This document shows positions 9,246 to 18,793 of a stretch of DNA of 64,000 bases, one piece after another. The notes beneath the pieces are model-generated. The model saw nothing but the letters and a program-made list of their open reading frames with translations. It searched no databases and was not told where the DNA came from. Position 1 is the first letter of the stretch; each line of letters starts with the position of its first letter. Made by a program: the position numbers and the translations under genes. Source of the DNA: Rhizobacter koreensis (GTDB lineage: Bacteria; Pseudomonadota; Gammaproteobacteria; Burkholderiales; Burkholderiaceae_C); the NCBI RefSeq assembly GCF_013366375.1, contig NZ_JABWMJ010000005.1:304167-368166 (forward strand), given 5' to 3'.

Positions 9246-10172
9246 TCAGGCCTCGAGTTCGCGATGGCGGATCAGCGTGACGACGCGCGAGCGGAAGCGC
9301 TGCGCCAGCGTCTCGGCGAAGTAGACCGAGCGGTGCTGGCCGCCGGTGCAGCCGATTGCGACCGTGAGGTAGCTGCGCTGGTCGGCCTCGAACGCCGGCA
9401 GCCAGCGCGCGAGGAAGTCCTCGATCTGGCCGAGCATGTCGGCCACCTCGGGCTGCGCCGCGAGGAACTCGGCGACGGGCGCGTCGCGCCCGGTGAGCGG
9501 GCGCAGCTCGCGCACGTAGTGCGGGTTCGGCAGCACCCGAACGTCGAACACGAAGTCGGCGTCGAGGGGGACGCCGTGGCGGAACGCGAAGCTCTCGAAG
9601 ACCAGCGTGAGGCGGCTGTCGACCGCGCTCACGAGCTCGCGGATCCAGCTGCGCAGCTGGGTCGGGCGCAGCTGGCTGGTGTCCATCACGATCGACATCT
9701 CGCGCAGCTCGGCGAGCAGCTGGCGCTCGAGCTCGATCGCGTCGATCAGCGCGCGGCGGCCCTCGAGTTCGTCGCTGGCGAGGCGCGCGAACGCGCTCGT
9801 CGAGAGCTCGTCCGAGAGCGGGTGCGGGCGCCGTGTTTCGGAGAAGCGCCGCACCAGCGCGTCGGTGCTGGCGTCGAGGAACACGGCCTGGATCGACACG
9901 CCTTCGGAGCGCAGCTGCGTGAGCAGCGAGAGCAGGTGCGGCAGCGAGCCCGCGCTGCGCACGTCGACCGCGATCGCGACCCGACGCTCGGGCCGGTGCG
10001 CCTCGAGGCGCAGGAAGTCGCGCAGCAGCTCGGGGGGCAGGTTGTCGACGCAGAAGAAGCCGGCATCCTCGAGCGCGTGCAGCGCGACCGACTTGCCCGA
10101 CCCGGAAATGCCGGTGACGAGCACGATCTCCTGCAGGGACGCCGGCCCGGGGCCCGGCGGCGTATCGCTCAT
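9246..10172 (-). CDS. rapZ: RNase adapter protein RapZ (YvcJ-type nucleotide-binding protein)
   Basis: RapZ binds small RNAs and, in enterobacteria, presents GlmZ to RNase E to control glucosamine-6-phosphate synthesis. The 308-residue protein shows the P-loop GISGSGKS (21-28), the VDNLPPEL motif and the highly conserved C-terminal [10 protein letters not shown] segment. The ATG overlaps the recN stop (ATGA), indicating coupling. The family is broadly conserved, but whether the GlmZ role holds in this betaproteobacterium is unknown. Confidence 0.95.
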   Translation of the reverse strand: MSDTPPGPGPASLQEIVLVTGISGSGKSVALHALEDAGFFCVDNLPPELLRDFLRLEAHRPERRVAIAVDVRSAGSLPHLLSLLTQLRSEGVSIQAVFLDASTDALVRRFSETRRPHPLSDELSTSAFARLASDELEGRRALIDAIELERQLLAELREMSIVMDTSQLRPTQLRSWIRELVSAVDSRLTLVFESFAFRHGVPLDADFVFDVRVLPNPHYVRELRPLTGRDAPVAEFLAAQPEVADMLGQIEDFLARWLPAFEADQRSYLTVAIGCTGGQHRSVYFAETLAQRFRSRVVTLIRHRELEA

Positions 10173-11890
10173 GTTCGCCTGGTCGCCCGACTCGCGGGCT
10201 TGGACGGCGCGGCGGGCGGGTCGGCCGCGCCGCTGCCGACGGCGAGCATCTCCTGCGCGTGGGCGAGGCTGGTTCCGGAGAGACGCTCCCCGCCGAGCAT
10301 GCGGGCGATCTCGGCCACGCGCGTTTCGCCGGTCACGAAGCCGATCTCGCTGCGCGCACGCCCGTCGACGACGCGCTTGGCGACGACCGCGTGGTGGTCG
10401 GCGCAGGCGGCGACCTGCGGCAGATGGGTCACGGCCAGCACCTGCCGCTCGCGCCCGAGCTGCTTCATCATTCGGCCGACCGTCTCGGCGACTGCGCCGC
10501 CGACGCCGGCGTCGACCTCGTCGAAGATCAGCGTTGCGGCGGCGTCGTGGCGATCGGCGAGCTGGCTCGTCGTCACCGCGATCGCCAGCGCGATGCGGGA
10601 AAGCTCGCCGCCCGACGCGACCTTGGCGAGCGGGCGCGGCGTGCTGCCGGCGTGGCCGGCGACCAGGAACTCGGCCGATTCGGCGCCATACGACTGCGGC
10701 GAGTCGCCGGCGACGAGCTCGACCTCGAAGCGCCCGCCGGTCATGCCGAGCTGCTGCATCGACTGCGTGACCGAGCGGGCGAGCGCCGGCGCGGCGCGGC
10801 GCCGTGCCTGGCTGACGCGCGCCGCCTCGGCTTCGTAGGCCGCCGCGGCGCGGTCGAGGCGCTGCTGCAGGCCATCGAGGTCGGATGCCTCGTCGAGCTT
10901 CCTCAGCTCGGCCTGCCACTCGGCCAGCAGCCCGGCGAGCTCGGCCGGTGGACGGCGGTAGCGGCGCGCGAGCGCGAGCCAGGCCGAGAGGCGCTCGTCG
11001 AGCGCCTGCAGCCGGTCGGGGTCGAGCTCGATCGCGTGCAGGTAGCCGGCAAGCGTGTGGGCGGCGTCCTGCAGCTGCGCCTGCGCGCCCTGCAGCGCGC
11101 CGATCGCCGATTCGAGGCGCGGGTCGAACGCGGCCACGTCGGAAAGCGCGTCGAGCGCGCGCGCGGTGAGCGCCTCGGCGCTCTCGTCGGCCTCGTCGAT
11201 CGCCTGGTAGGCCTTGCGGGCGGCGTCGATCAGCGACTGCGCGTTGGCCAGGCGCGTGTGCTCGGCGTCGAGCTCGGTCCACTCGTCGGCGCCGGGGCCG
11301 AGTCGCTCCACCTCGCCGATCTGCCAGGCGAGCCGCTCGCGCTCGCGCTCGAGATCGCCGTAGCGGGCCCGCGCGTCGGCCAGCGCGCTGTTGGCGTCGC
11401 GCCAGGCAGCCCAGGCGGCGGCGAGCGCGGCGGTGTCGATCTGCGCGTAGGCATCGAGCAGCCCGCGCACCGAGGCGCCGCGGGTGAGGCTCTGCCACGC
11501 GTGCTGGCCGTGGATGTCGACGAGGTGCTCGGCAGCCTCGCGCAGCTGCGCGACAGTTGCCGCGCTGCCGTTGATCCACGCCCGGCTCTTGCCCTGCGCG
11601 TCGATGGTCCGGCGCAGCAGCAGGCGCCCGTCGTCGGCGTCGAAGCCGGCGTCGTCGAGCCAGCCCGCAAGACCCGCCGGCGCGTCGAACTCGGCGCCGA
11701 TCTCGGCTCGGCCGGCGCCTTCGCGCACCACGCCGGCGTCGCCGCGTCCGCCGAGCGCGAGCTGCAGCGCGTCGACGAGGATCGACTTGCCGGCGCCGGT
11801 CTCGCCGGTGAGCACGGTGAACCCGGCGTCGAGTTCGAGCTCGAGCTCGCTGACGATGACGAAGTCGCGGATCGCGAGGCGGCGCAGCAT
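10169..11890 (-). CDS. recN: DNA repair protein RecN
   Basis: RecN is an SMC-like ATPase that acts early in double-strand-break repair. The 573-residue protein has Walker A GETGAGKS at 29-36, a coiled-coil middle with many Glu/Arg/Ala heptads, and a C-terminal ABC signature and Walker B ([12 protein letters not shown]). The C-terminus adds a short Pro/Ala-rich tail. It lies 16 bases downstream of nadK, the usual Burkholderiales order, and overlaps rapZ by four bases. Confidence 0.96.
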   Translation of the reverse strand: MLRRLAIRDFVIVSELELELDAGFTVLTGETGAGKSILVDALQLALGGRGDAGVVREGAGRAEIGAEFDAPAGLAGWLDDAGFDADDGRLLLRRTIDAQGKSRAWINGSAATVAQLREAAEHLVDIHGQHAWQSLTRGASVRGLLDAYAQIDTAALAAAWAAWRDANSALADARARYGDLERERERLAWQIGEVERLGPGADEWTELDAEHTRLANAQSLIDAARKAYQAIDEADESAEALTARALDALSDVAAFDPRLESAIGALQGAQAQLQDAAHTLAGYLHAIELDPDRLQALDERLSAWLALARRYRRPPAELAGLLAEWQAELRKLDEASDLDGLQQRLDRAAAAYEAEAARVSQARRRAAPALARSVTQSMQQLGMTGGRFEVELVAGDSPQSYGAESAEFLVAGHAGSTPRPLAKVASGGELSRIALAIAVTTSQLADRHDAAATLIFDEVDAGVGGAVAETVGRMMKQLGRERQVLAVTHLPQVAACADHHAVVAKRVVDGRARSEIGFVTGETRVAEIARMLGGERLSGTSLAHAQEMLAVGSGAADPPAAPSKPASRATRRT

Positions 11891-11906
11891 CGTGGGCTAG
11901 GAAAGG

Positions 11907-12788
11907 TCAGGTGAGCTGGACGCCGTAGTTCCAGTGCAGCTTGCCGCGCAGCGTGGCGTAGTAGTTCCACCCGCGCGGGTGGAGAAAGTGCACTTCGTGG
12001 GTGGAGCGCCGCACCTGCACGCGATCGCCGTGCTGCAGGCTGGTGAGCGCCTGCATGTCGAAGTTCACGCTCGCGTCGCGGCCGGCGACGATCTCGACCG
12101 AGACCTCGCCCGAGTTCGGCACCACGATCGGTCGGTTCGAGAGGTCGTGCGGCGCGATCGGCACGAGCACCCAGCCGCCGATCGACGGGTGCAGGATCGG
12201 CCCGCCGGCCGAGAGCGCGTACGCAGTCGAGCCCGTGGCCGAGGCGACGATCAGGCCGTCGGCGCGCAGGCTGGAGACGAACTCGCCGTCGATCTCGACC
12301 TGCAACTGCACCATGCCCGAGGTGCTGCCGCGGCTCACGACAACGTCGTTGAGCGCGAAGCTCTCGAAGATCGTGTCGGCGCCGCGCCGCACGCCGCCTT
12401 CGAGCATGGCGCGTGTCTCGTCGACGTAGTCGCCGGCGAGCATCGGGCGCAGCGTGTCCTCGAGGCCCTCGATCGCGATGTCGGTGATGAAGCCGAGGCG
12501 GCCCTGGTTGATGCCCACGAGGGGGGTGCGGTGACGCGCGAGCTGGCGCGCGATGCCGAGCATGGTGCCGTCTCCGCCGAGCACGATCGCGACGTCGCAA
12601 CGACGCCCCAGTTCGTCGACCGAGCAAGCCGCGTAGCCGGCCAGACCGGTGTTGCGCGCGGTCTGCTCCTCGAGCGAGACCTCGAGGCCTTCCTCGACCA
12701 GGAAACGGGCAATGCGATCGAGCACGTCGCGCACGCCTTCGGCCTGGTATTTGCCGACGAGCGCAGCATGACGGAAGCGGGTCGACAT
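11907..12788 (-). CDS. nadK: NAD kinase
   Basis: This cytosolic enzyme phosphorylates NAD to NADP. The 293-residue protein carries the signature GGDGT motif at 71-75, the [10 protein letters not shown] segment that contacts ATP/NAD, and the glycine-rich [15 protein letters not shown] stretch. It is transcribed divergently from hrcA with 68 bases between the two starts. recN lies 16 bases downstream on the same strand. Confidence 0.97.
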   Translation of the reverse strand: MSTRFRHAALVGKYQAEGVRDVLDRIARFLVEEGLEVSLEEQTARNTGLAGYAACSVDELGRRCDVAIVLGGDGTMLGIARQLARHRTPLVGINQGRLGFITDIAIEGLEDTLRPMLAGDYVDETRAMLEGGVRRGADTIFESFALNDVVVSRGSTSGMVQLQVEIDGEFVSSLRADGLIVASATGSTAYALSAGGPILHPSIGGWVLVPIAPHDLSNRPIVVPNSGEVSVEIVAGRDASVNFDMQALTSLQHGDRVQVRRSTHEVHFLHPRGWNYYATLRGKLHWNYGVQLT

Positions 12789-12856
12789 TCGCGGGATTAC
12801 ACCACAGGGCCCCTCGGCGACGAGCCCCAGAATTCGCCATCATCCGACCCTGAACC

Positions 12857-13870
12857 ATGCTGGACGAGCGCGCCAAAACCCTCCTGAAAACGCTGGTCGA
12901 GCGCTACATCGCCGACGGCCAACCGGTCGGCTCCCGGACCCTCTCGCGAGCCAGCGGCCTCGAGCTGTCGCCGGCGACGATCCGCAACGTGATGGCCGAC
13001 CTCGAGGAGCTCGGCCTCATCGCGAGCCCGCACACCAGCGCCGGGCGCATTCCGACGGCACGCGGCTACCGGCTCTTCGTCGACACCATGCTCACCGCGC
13101 AGCCGGTGACGTCGGTGCCGCCCGACATGGAGCCGCAGCTGCACCCCGAGCAACCGCAGCGCGTGATCGCCAACGCGGCCAACCTGCTGTCGAGCCTGTC
13201 GAACTTCGTCGGCGTGATCACCGCGCCGAAGAAGCCGGGCGTGTTCCACCACATCGAGTTCATGCGCCTCTCGGAACGGCGCATCCTGGTGATCATGGTG
13301 GCACCGGACGGCGACGTGCAGAACCGCGTCATCTTCACGGCGCAGGACTACACGCAGGCGCAGCTCATCGAGGCCAGCAACTATCTCACCACGAACTACG
13401 CCGGACTCACGCTCGAGGAGGTGCGCGAGCGCCTCAAGACCGAGGTCGACGCGCTGCGCGGCGAGATCGCCGCGTTGATGCACGCGGCGGTGCAGGCGGG
13501 CAGCGACGCGATCGCCGAGAGCCACGAGCAGGTCGTCGTCGCCGGCGAGCGCAACCTGCTGACGGTGCGCGACTTCTCGAGCGACATGGGGAGCCTGCGC
13601 AAGCTGTTCGACCTGTTCGAGCAGAAGACGCAGCTGATGCGTCTGCTCGACGTGAGCAGCCGTGCCGACGGCGTGCGCATCTACATCGGCGGCGAGAGTC
13701 AGGTCGTACCATTCGAGGAGCTCTCGGTGGTGTCGGCGCCGTACGAGGTCAACGGCACCGTGGTCGGCACGCTCGGCGTGATCGGTCCGACCCGCATGGC
13801 GTACGACCGCATGATCCAGATCGTCGACATCACGTCGCGGCTGGTGTCGAACGCGCTGTCGCAGAAGTAG
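12857..13870 (+). CDS. hrcA: Heat-inducible transcription repressor HrcA
   Basis: HrcA represses groESL/dnaK-type operons by binding CIRCE elements, with GroEL as its folding sensor. The 337-residue protein has an N-terminal winged helix ([21 protein letters not shown]), a conserved [12 protein letters not shown] segment, and the C-terminal IGGES and [13 protein letters not shown] motifs of the family. No CIRCE palindrome is visible in the 68 bases upstream, so autoregulation through that element is not supported here. Confidence 0.96.
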   Translation: MLDERAKTLLKTLVERYIADGQPVGSRTLSRASGLELSPATIRNVMADLEELGLIASPHTSAGRIPTARGYRLFVDTMLTAQPVTSVPPDMEPQLHPEQPQRVIANAANLLSSLSNFVGVITAPKKPGVFHHIEFMRLSERRILVIMVAPDGDVQNRVIFTAQDYTQAQLIEASNYLTTNYAGLTLEEVRERLKTEVDALRGEIAALMHAAVQAGSDAIAESHEQVVVAGERNLLTVRDFSSDMGSLRKLFDLFEQKTQLMRLLDVSSRADGVRIYIGGESQVVPFEELSVVSAPYEVNGTVVGTLGVIGPTRMAYDRMIQIVDITSRLVSNALSQK

Positions 13871-13980
13871 GGCGCGGTGGCGCGGGATCGCACCACAATT
13901 GGCGCGACGGTTCCACAGGCGTGCAGACGCGGGCGCACTGCCCCTACCTTGTCCGGGCGCCTCATAGAATCCGCGCGGAG

Positions 13981-14057
13981 GGGCCGTTAGCTCAGTTGGT
14001 CAGAGCAGAGGACTCATAATCCTTTGGTCGTTGGTTCAAGTCCAACACGGCCTACCA
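13981..14057 (+). tRNA. tRNA with CAT anticodon, probably elongator tRNA-Met
   Basis: The 77-base cloverleaf has a seven-pair acceptor stem (GGGCCGT with ACGGCCT, the first pair being G-T), D-arm AGCTCAGTTGGTCAGAGC, anticodon loop CTCATAA, T-arm with GTTCAAGTC, and an encoded CCA at the 3' end. The anticodon CAT fits elongator Met. A lysidine-modified Ile2 tRNA would carry the same anticodon in DNA, and the arms do not fully separate the two. It lies after hrcA, a usual place for a tRNA in Burkholderiales. Confidence 0.93.
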
Positions 14058-14323
14058 GCGACATGGTCGGTGTTCCTGTCGCGCGGCAGCCGTCGGACAG
14101 GTTTCGGGCTTGATCTCTTCGCGCAGCCGCCACCGCAGGCAGGCGCCGAGCGCGAGACGGCCGAACCCCGGATCTCGAGGCACCGCGGCCCTCTGTCGAT
14201 ATGGGTCCGGCGCTCACGCGACCGTGCTTTTGCGACGCGTGTTTCGGCGACATGCATGTCCGACACTCGGCACGCGGCTACGATCGTGCGCGCGATATCC
14301 AGAACCCCGGCCGCGCCACACGC

Positions 14324-15202
14324 ATGACCGTGCCCACGCCATCCGCCGACTTCGAGCCGGAACTCGTTCTGCTGCTCTGCAGTGACCCGGCCGATGCGGT
14401 GACGCGTGCCCTCATGCAAAAGCGGGCGTCGCTCGGCTGGCCGTTGATCGCGCTGTCGGCGCAACAGCTGATCGACGGCATCGAGCTTGGCACACGCTGG
14501 GTGGTCGACGGCCGCCGAGTCGATCCCGATCGCACGGCGCTGATCAACCGGCTGCCGCTGGGTGACCGCCTCGAACCCGGTCCAGCGACTCCCGACGCCA
14601 CAGTGGTCCGACAGGCGGTGTGGTGCCGCCTGCGCGACGAACTGGGGCGGTTTCGCTACGTGTCGTCGCTGCCGACCGCGACCTCGATCATGGGGTGCTA
14701 CGGCTCGCTGCTCGACCAGTGGCAGGACCTGCCTCGCCTCGTACCGGGCCTGCGGGTGCCCGAGCATTCGGCGGCCTCGGTGCCGCGTGCGCTGCAGGGA
14801 CGCGTGTTCGCGGTCAACCGGTGGACGCCGTACAGCCTCGGAAAGCCGCTCGACGCCACCGGCCAGAGTGAGGTCCCTGCGACGCAGCGTGTGGACTACG
14901 TGATGCCGGAAGGCGGCATGGTCCACCTGGCGCAGGTCGGCGACGCCATGTTCTTCCCGAACGCGCCGCCGACGATGTCGGCGTCGCAGCGGCAGGCGAT
15001 GATCGATATCGCTCGTGCATTCGCGGCGGTGTCGGCCATCCGCGTTCTCGAGCACGCGTTGTTCCTGGGGGATGGGCCGCCGGTGCTCTACAGCAGCTTC
15101 CCCGTGCCGGTCATGAGCGGCGGACATCCGCTCTATGCGCAGCTCGTCGAACAAGGTCTGACCAATGACATCAGGAAGTGGGCTGGACGACGTGCTGCGT
15201 GA
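14324..15202 (+). CDS. ATP-grasp-like protein paired with an HExxH enzyme
   Basis: No firm family could be assigned to this 292-residue protein. It opens with a beta-strand (ELVLLLCSDPAD) and the pattern VDGRRVDPDRTALINRL, which resembles the pre-ATP-grasp domain of peptide-modifying ATP-grasp proteins. A central GLRVPEHSA and C-terminal GDGPPVLYSSFPVPV segment sit where ATP-grasp folds carry substrate- and metal-binding elements, but the usual acidic metal ligands are not clear, so it may be degenerate. The start at 14324 is preferred; an in-frame ATG at 14201 would add 41 residues, including a Cys-rich CFCDACFGD stretch. The 3' end overlaps the next gene by 38 bases, so the two are expressed together. 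Confidence 0.6.
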   Translation: MTVPTPSADFEPELVLLLCSDPADAVTRALMQKRASLGWPLIALSAQQLIDGIELGTRWVVDGRRVDPDRTALINRLPLGDRLEPGPATPDATVVRQAVWCRLRDELGRFRYVSSLPTATSIMGCYGSLLDQWQDLPRLVPGLRVPEHSAASVPRALQGRVFAVNRWTPYSLGKPLDATGQSEVPATQRVDYVMPEGGMVHLAQVGDAMFFPNAPPTMSASQRQAMIDIARAFAAVSAIRVLEHALFLGDGPPVLYSSFPVPVMSGGHPLYAQLVEQGLTNDIRKWAGRRAA

Positions 15203-16040
15203 GCTGCGGTTCGGTGCACCCGCGGCCTCGAGCGGCGCGGGTCGAGATCGGTCGGAACGCAGCCAGGACAACCGGTTCGGCTTCGTCATCGACTTCGATT
15301 CCCCGCAGACCTGGCCGGACGTGGCGTACGACACCGCTGCGCCGTCGGCGCGCCACGACGCGCCCGGGCGGGCTCGCAGTCTCGCGGCACTGGACGAAGC
15401 CGCAGAAACGATGGCGCGGCGCGTTCCTGCGGCCTGGCGCCTGGTAGACGAGCAGCTGCAGCGCGTGCTGCTGCGCTCCGACGCAGGCGTCCCGGGCGGT
15501 TCGGCGTCGCACCGCCTGCACGTCGGCGCGTGCCTGCTGACCAACCTGCACCAGCCCAGCGAGGCAACGCTGGTCGCGATCGAGGCGCTCACCCACGAAG
15601 CGACGCATCAGCTGCTTTACCGCATGGAAGAGGCTCACGGGCACGTCTGCGACCTTGCGCCGCTGCCGACCTATCGCTCTCCGTGGTCAGGCGCACGCTT
15701 GCCGCTGCACTCGTTGGTGCATGCAAGCTTCGTCTGGTTCGGATTGCTGGCGCTTTGGGCCGAGCTCGGGCGTCAGCCGGCGTCCGCCGGCGAGGCGACG
15801 CATGCGCGCGCGCGCGTCGCGCACTGCCTGTTCGGCTTTGCGTTCCTGGAAGACCTGCTCAGCAGCCCGGTGTTCGCGTCGGCCAAGATCGACCCGCAGG
15901 CGCTCGCCGCGATGCGCGGGATGTCAACCGCCGCCGGTGCGGCGACGCGCGCGGCCGAGCCGTTCGCGAGCCTGCGCGAAGTGGCGTCGGCGAGGCAGCA
16001 GGCAGGCTGGATGGCGGCCATCGCAAGCGCCCTCGGATGA
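15165..16040 (+). CDS. HExxH-motif protein, putative alpha-ketoglutarate-dependent peptide beta-hydroxylase type
   Basis: The 291-residue protein carries HEATH (HExxH) in its second half, followed about 40 residues on by SPWSGARLPLHSLVHASFVWFG. The combination of HExxH, SPW and a distal His is typical of the TIGR04267-like HExxH family, members of which are called iron/alpha-ketoglutarate-dependent hydroxylases of ribosomally made peptides rather than proteases. There is no signal peptide or membrane segment. Coupling to the ATP-grasp-like gene suggests a two-enzyme modification unit. The substrate peptide is not evident. A simple zinc metalloprotease is the alternative reading. Confidence 0.65.
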   Translation: MTSGSGLDDVLRELRFGAPAASSGAGRDRSERSQDNRFGFVIDFDSPQTWPDVAYDTAAPSARHDAPGRARSLAALDEAAETMARRVPAAWRLVDEQLQRVLLRSDAGVPGGSASHRLHVGACLLTNLHQPSEATLVAIEALTHEATHQLLYRMEEAHGHVCDLAPLPTYRSPWSGARLPLHSLVHASFVWFGLLALWAELGRQPASAGEATHARARVAHCLFGFAFLEDLLSSPVFASAKIDPQALAAMRGMSTAAGAATRAAEPFASLREVASARQQAGWMAAIASALG

Positions 16041-16180
16041 GCCGCTGGTCGGGCGAGCAGCGCCAGCGGCCTCGCGCGGCCGCACCGGCGTTCGTCTGGA
16101 ACGGCCGAGGCGGCTTCGGCAGGCGTTGAGTCGCTGGCCCTTCGCCCGATCGCGCGATCTCGCCTGCAACCCGCACGAGC

Positions 16181-16208
16181 AAAGAAAAGGGCGCCGTGCC
16201 GGCGCCCT
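16181..16208 (-). terminator. Rho-independent terminator of the subtilase gene
   Basis: On the minus strand an eight-pair perfect hairpin (AGGGCGCC with GGCGCCCT, five-base loop) is followed by TTTTCTTT. It starts 28 bases after the stop of the PEP-CTERM protease gene and protects the convergent HExxH unit from read-through. Confidence 0.8.
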
Positions 16209-16236
16209 GGGTCGAGAGCGGCGCGCCGCGCCGAAC

Positions 16237-18366
16237 TCAGGCCTTGCGCCGACGGCGCGAGGCCCAGCCCACGCAGCCGAGGCCGAGCAGCGCGAGCGCG
16301 TAGGTGGCCGGTTCGGGCACCGACGCGATCAGCACATCGATGCCGTTGGCGCTGTAGACCAAGCTCGCCGTCAGATATGGGTTGAGGCCGACGAAGCTCA
16401 CGTTCCTGAACGCGCCGGTCGAGCTGGCGAAGTCCATCAGATCGAACAGCCCTGGCGCATTCGAGTAGTTGCCGGGGAACGTGATCTGCAGCAGCCCGTT
16501 CAGCGTGGCGACGCCGTCGACATCGAGCAGCAGGCTGGCCCAGCGGCTGAAGCCAAGGTCGAGCACGCTGTCGGGACCGAGCGTCAGGTTGCCGGCGATC
16601 ATCAGCGGACTGTCGGCGACGCGGGTGGCGAGCGTCGCGTTCCCCACCGAGACGTTGCCGGTGCCGAGCGCGGTGCGCGAGCCCGCGACCAGCGTGCCAC
16701 CCATGACCTGGGTTCCGCCCGTGTAGCTGTTCATTCCGGTCAGCGTCAGCGCGCCGGCACCTAGCTTCGTCAGGCTGCCGTTGTAGACCCGCGAGTTGCG
16801 CGCGGCTTCGCGGGCGAGGCCGACCTGGTACTCGGTGTAGTCGTTGACCGCGTCGCTCGCGTAGTACGCCTGCTGGTCGGCAGCTGCGGTGGGCACCGCA
16901 GGAGGCGGCGGCGGCGGCGTGACGTTCCAGCCCTTTTCGGCCTTGCGGGCAGCCCAGGCCGTCGCCTCGGTCTGATCTTCCGCCTGCCGCGCGCGGATCG
17001 CGACATCGGAGATGTTGTTCGACCAGGTGTCGTTCTGTCCCTGCGTATTGACCGCGAAGTTGCCCATGAACTGGCCGGGGCCGTTCATGGCGTTGCGCAG
17101 GCTGACCGTGCCCCAGCCGTTGCGATCGTCGGGCACCTGCACGATCTGACCGGCCGTCGGGTTGATGATCTGCGCGCCGGCCGAGTTGTTGATGGTGGCG
17201 TTCTGGACCGCCGTGGTGCGCATGACCATGACCGCCTGTTCGTTGGTCATGTAGGGGAAGCGCTCCATGATGAGCGCAAGCGCTGCCGTGGCGTGCGGCT
17301 GCGCGGCCGACGTGCCGCTGAAGGTGCCGACACCGGCGGTCGGCGACGTGGCGATGTTGCCGACGTTGCTGGTGACCGTGCCCGCTGACGGCGCCGACAC
17401 GCACGACCACTTGGCGTAGCCGCACTGGTTGTAGACCTGCACGCCGGGGATGTTCACGCTGCCGTCGGCGTTGTACGTCGTCCCGACGGTGGTGCCGTTG
17501 ACGGTGGCGGACTGCTGGATGCCCGTGACCGCCGTCCAGCGCCCTTCCAGCTCAGGACGGAAGTACGCTGCGCCGGAACGCGGGCTCGAGTTCAAGTAGC
17601 CCGTGTTGCCATTGCTGAAGTTGATCGCGTCGCCGGTGGCCCAGGCGTCGAGCGCACCCTGGAACCAGGTGTCGCCGCGGGTCAGATACGCCCAGTTCCC
17701 CAATGCGCCGGCTCGGCCCGTCAGGTTGGTGCCGGTGGTCGGACGCAGCGTCTGATACTGCTCGGTGTTCGGCTGGCTGCCCCAGCTGGTGCCGACGATC
17801 CGAACGCCCGGCGTGGCGGCGACGGCACGGTAGACGTTGGCGATGTAAGCCTGATCGATGGTCTGACCAACGGTCTGGGTCGCCTGCGGAACGCCGAACA
17901 GCGCCCCGTCACCCTTGAGGGTGTTGCCCATGTAGACCTGGGAGTTGAACGCGACGCCGTGGAAGTTGGTGGTGGCGTTGCCGTCGCGCGAGCCCGCCGC
18001 CAGCCCGGACACGCCAGTGCCGTGGCTGTCGTTGTAGGCCGCGTTCCAGGTACCCGACACCCCGTTGACGGTCACCGGGGTGTACCGCGAAGCGGGCAGG
18101 TCGGGGTGTGCGAAGTAGAAGCCGGAATCGACGAGGCCGATGGGAACGCCGGCACCGGCGAAGCCAGCGGCATAGGCGTACTCGGCACCCATGGCTCGCA
18201 GGCCGAAGCTGCGCATGAATTCGGGAGTCCGCCAACTCGCCGGATCGCCGGCGGTACCGGGGTCGCCAGCGTAGGTCACGATCGCTGCGGTCGCGGCCTG
18301 GCCCGCGAAGCAGCCGAGCATCAGCGCCGTCAGCAGGCGCGGCTTGAACGGAATGGACTTGAGCAA
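16237..18366 (-). CDS. PEP-CTERM-anchored subtilisin-like serine protease with autotransporter-type repeat
   Basis: The 709-residue protein is an exported S8-family protease. A signal peptide covers about residues 1-27. The catalytic triad is Asp80 (GLVDSG), His115 (NDSHGTG) and Ser353 (SGTSAAQP). A Pro-rich linker follows, then an autotransporter-type beta-helix repeat (LTKLGAGALTLTGMNSYTGG) near 540-570. The C-terminus is a PEP-CTERM sorting signal: VPEPATYALALLGLGCVGW and a run of arginines. Such signals are processed by exosortase/XrtA systems, which must be encoded elsewhere. The TTG start at 18366 is chosen because GGAGG lies five bases upstream. No outer-membrane beta-barrel is present, so it is not a true autotransporter. 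Confidence 0.88.
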   Translation of the reverse strand: MLKSIPFKPRLLTALMLGCFAGQAATAAIVTYAGDPGTAGDPASWRTPEFMRSFGLRAMGAEYAYAAGFAGAGVPIGLVDSGFYFAHPDLPASRYTPVTVNGVSGTWNAAYNDSHGTGVSGLAAGSRDGNATTNFHGVAFNSQVYMGNTLKGDGALFGVPQATQTVGQTIDQAYIANVYRAVAATPGVRIVGTSWGSQPNTEQYQTLRPTTGTNLTGRAGALGNWAYLTRGDTWFQGALDAWATGDAINFSNGNTGYLNSSPRSGAAYFRPELEGRWTAVTGIQQSATVNGTTVGTTYNADGSVNIPGVQVYNQCGYAKWSCVSAPSAGTVTSNVGNIATSPTAGVGTFSGTSAAQPHATAALALIMERFPYMTNEQAVMVMRTTAVQNATINNSAGAQIINPTAGQIVQVPDDRNGWGTVSLRNAMNGPGQFMGNFAVNTQGQNDTWSNNISDVAIRARQAEDQTEATAWAARKAEKGWNVTPPPPPPAVPTAAADQQAYYASDAVNDYTEYQVGLAREAARNSRVYNGSLTKLGAGALTLTGMNSYTGGTQVMGGTLVAGSRTALGTGNVSVGNATLATRVADSPLMIAGNLTLGPDSVLDLGFSRWASLLLDVDGVATLNGLLQITFPGNYSNAPGLFDLMDFASSTGAFRNVSFVGLNPYLTASLVYSANGIDVLIASVPEPATYALALLGLGCVGWASRRRRKA

Positions 18367-18409
18367 GAGAGCCTCCGGTTCGGTTGCGTTGTTCAACCTC
18401 ACTCGTGTA

Positions 18410-18425
18410 CGCAAGACGCGTACCA
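18410..18425 (-). promoter_or_regulatory. Sigma-54-type promoter upstream of the PEP-CTERM protease
   Basis: On the minus strand TGGTACGCGTCTTGCG matches the -24/-12 consensus TGGCACG-N4-TTGC with a single T for C change. It predicts a 5' leader of about 30 bases before the TTG start at 18366. It also sits within an imperfect inverted repeat (18402-18429). RpoN control of PEP-CTERM genes is known for several exosortase bacteria. Confidence 0.65.
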
Positions 18426-18429
18426 CGAG

Positions 18430-18793
18430 CCGAAATCAATCACTTGCCGGATGGCGTGCAATCCTCCACGTTTTCCCTGTAAAAGTCGTCGACACCGCTG
18501 GCCCGGTGCAGCTCGACGCCGCCGACACACGCGCAGGTCACGCCCACAGCGGATTTCGAGTGCCGCCAGCGACTGCGACCGCGTTGGTCAGGTCGCGCCT
18601 GCGAAGCGACATTGCGCTCGTGGCGAGCCGTGGCGAGGGGATGCGCCCGGGTTTCAAGCGCCTGCGCCGCCGCCGCGCCGGGCGCCAGGTCCGCACCACC
18701 CGGCGGACCGTCGCCCTGCGCTGCGCCGCGCCGCCAGGTCGGCCATGACGCCGCCGACTGCGTCGGGCCTAGCGCGCAACCCGGGCGTCGCCT
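18430..18793. other. Non-coding stretch between protease promoter and TonB-receptor gene
   Basis: No convincing gene is seen in these 364 bases. The frames open on either strand have biased, Arg/Ala-rich translations typical of shadow frames and lack ribosome sites. It is the upstream side of the protease gene and the downstream side of the receptor gene, so enhancer sites for a sigma-54 activator could lie here. No clear terminator was found. Confidence 0.4.

Noticed and set aside
12789..12856. CIRCE element before hrcA
   Set aside because: The spacer was read for TTAGCACTC-N9-GAGTGCTAA and no such inverted repeat is there.
14031..14327. 98-codon frame starting within the tRNA
   Set aside because: It begins inside the tRNA gene, and has no ribosome site or family. 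Only its last 23 codons are mentioned as a weak candidate.
18344..18748. 134-codon plus-strand frame between the protease and receptor genes
   Set aside because: It overlaps the protease promoter and start region, is Arg/Ala-biased and shows no motif.
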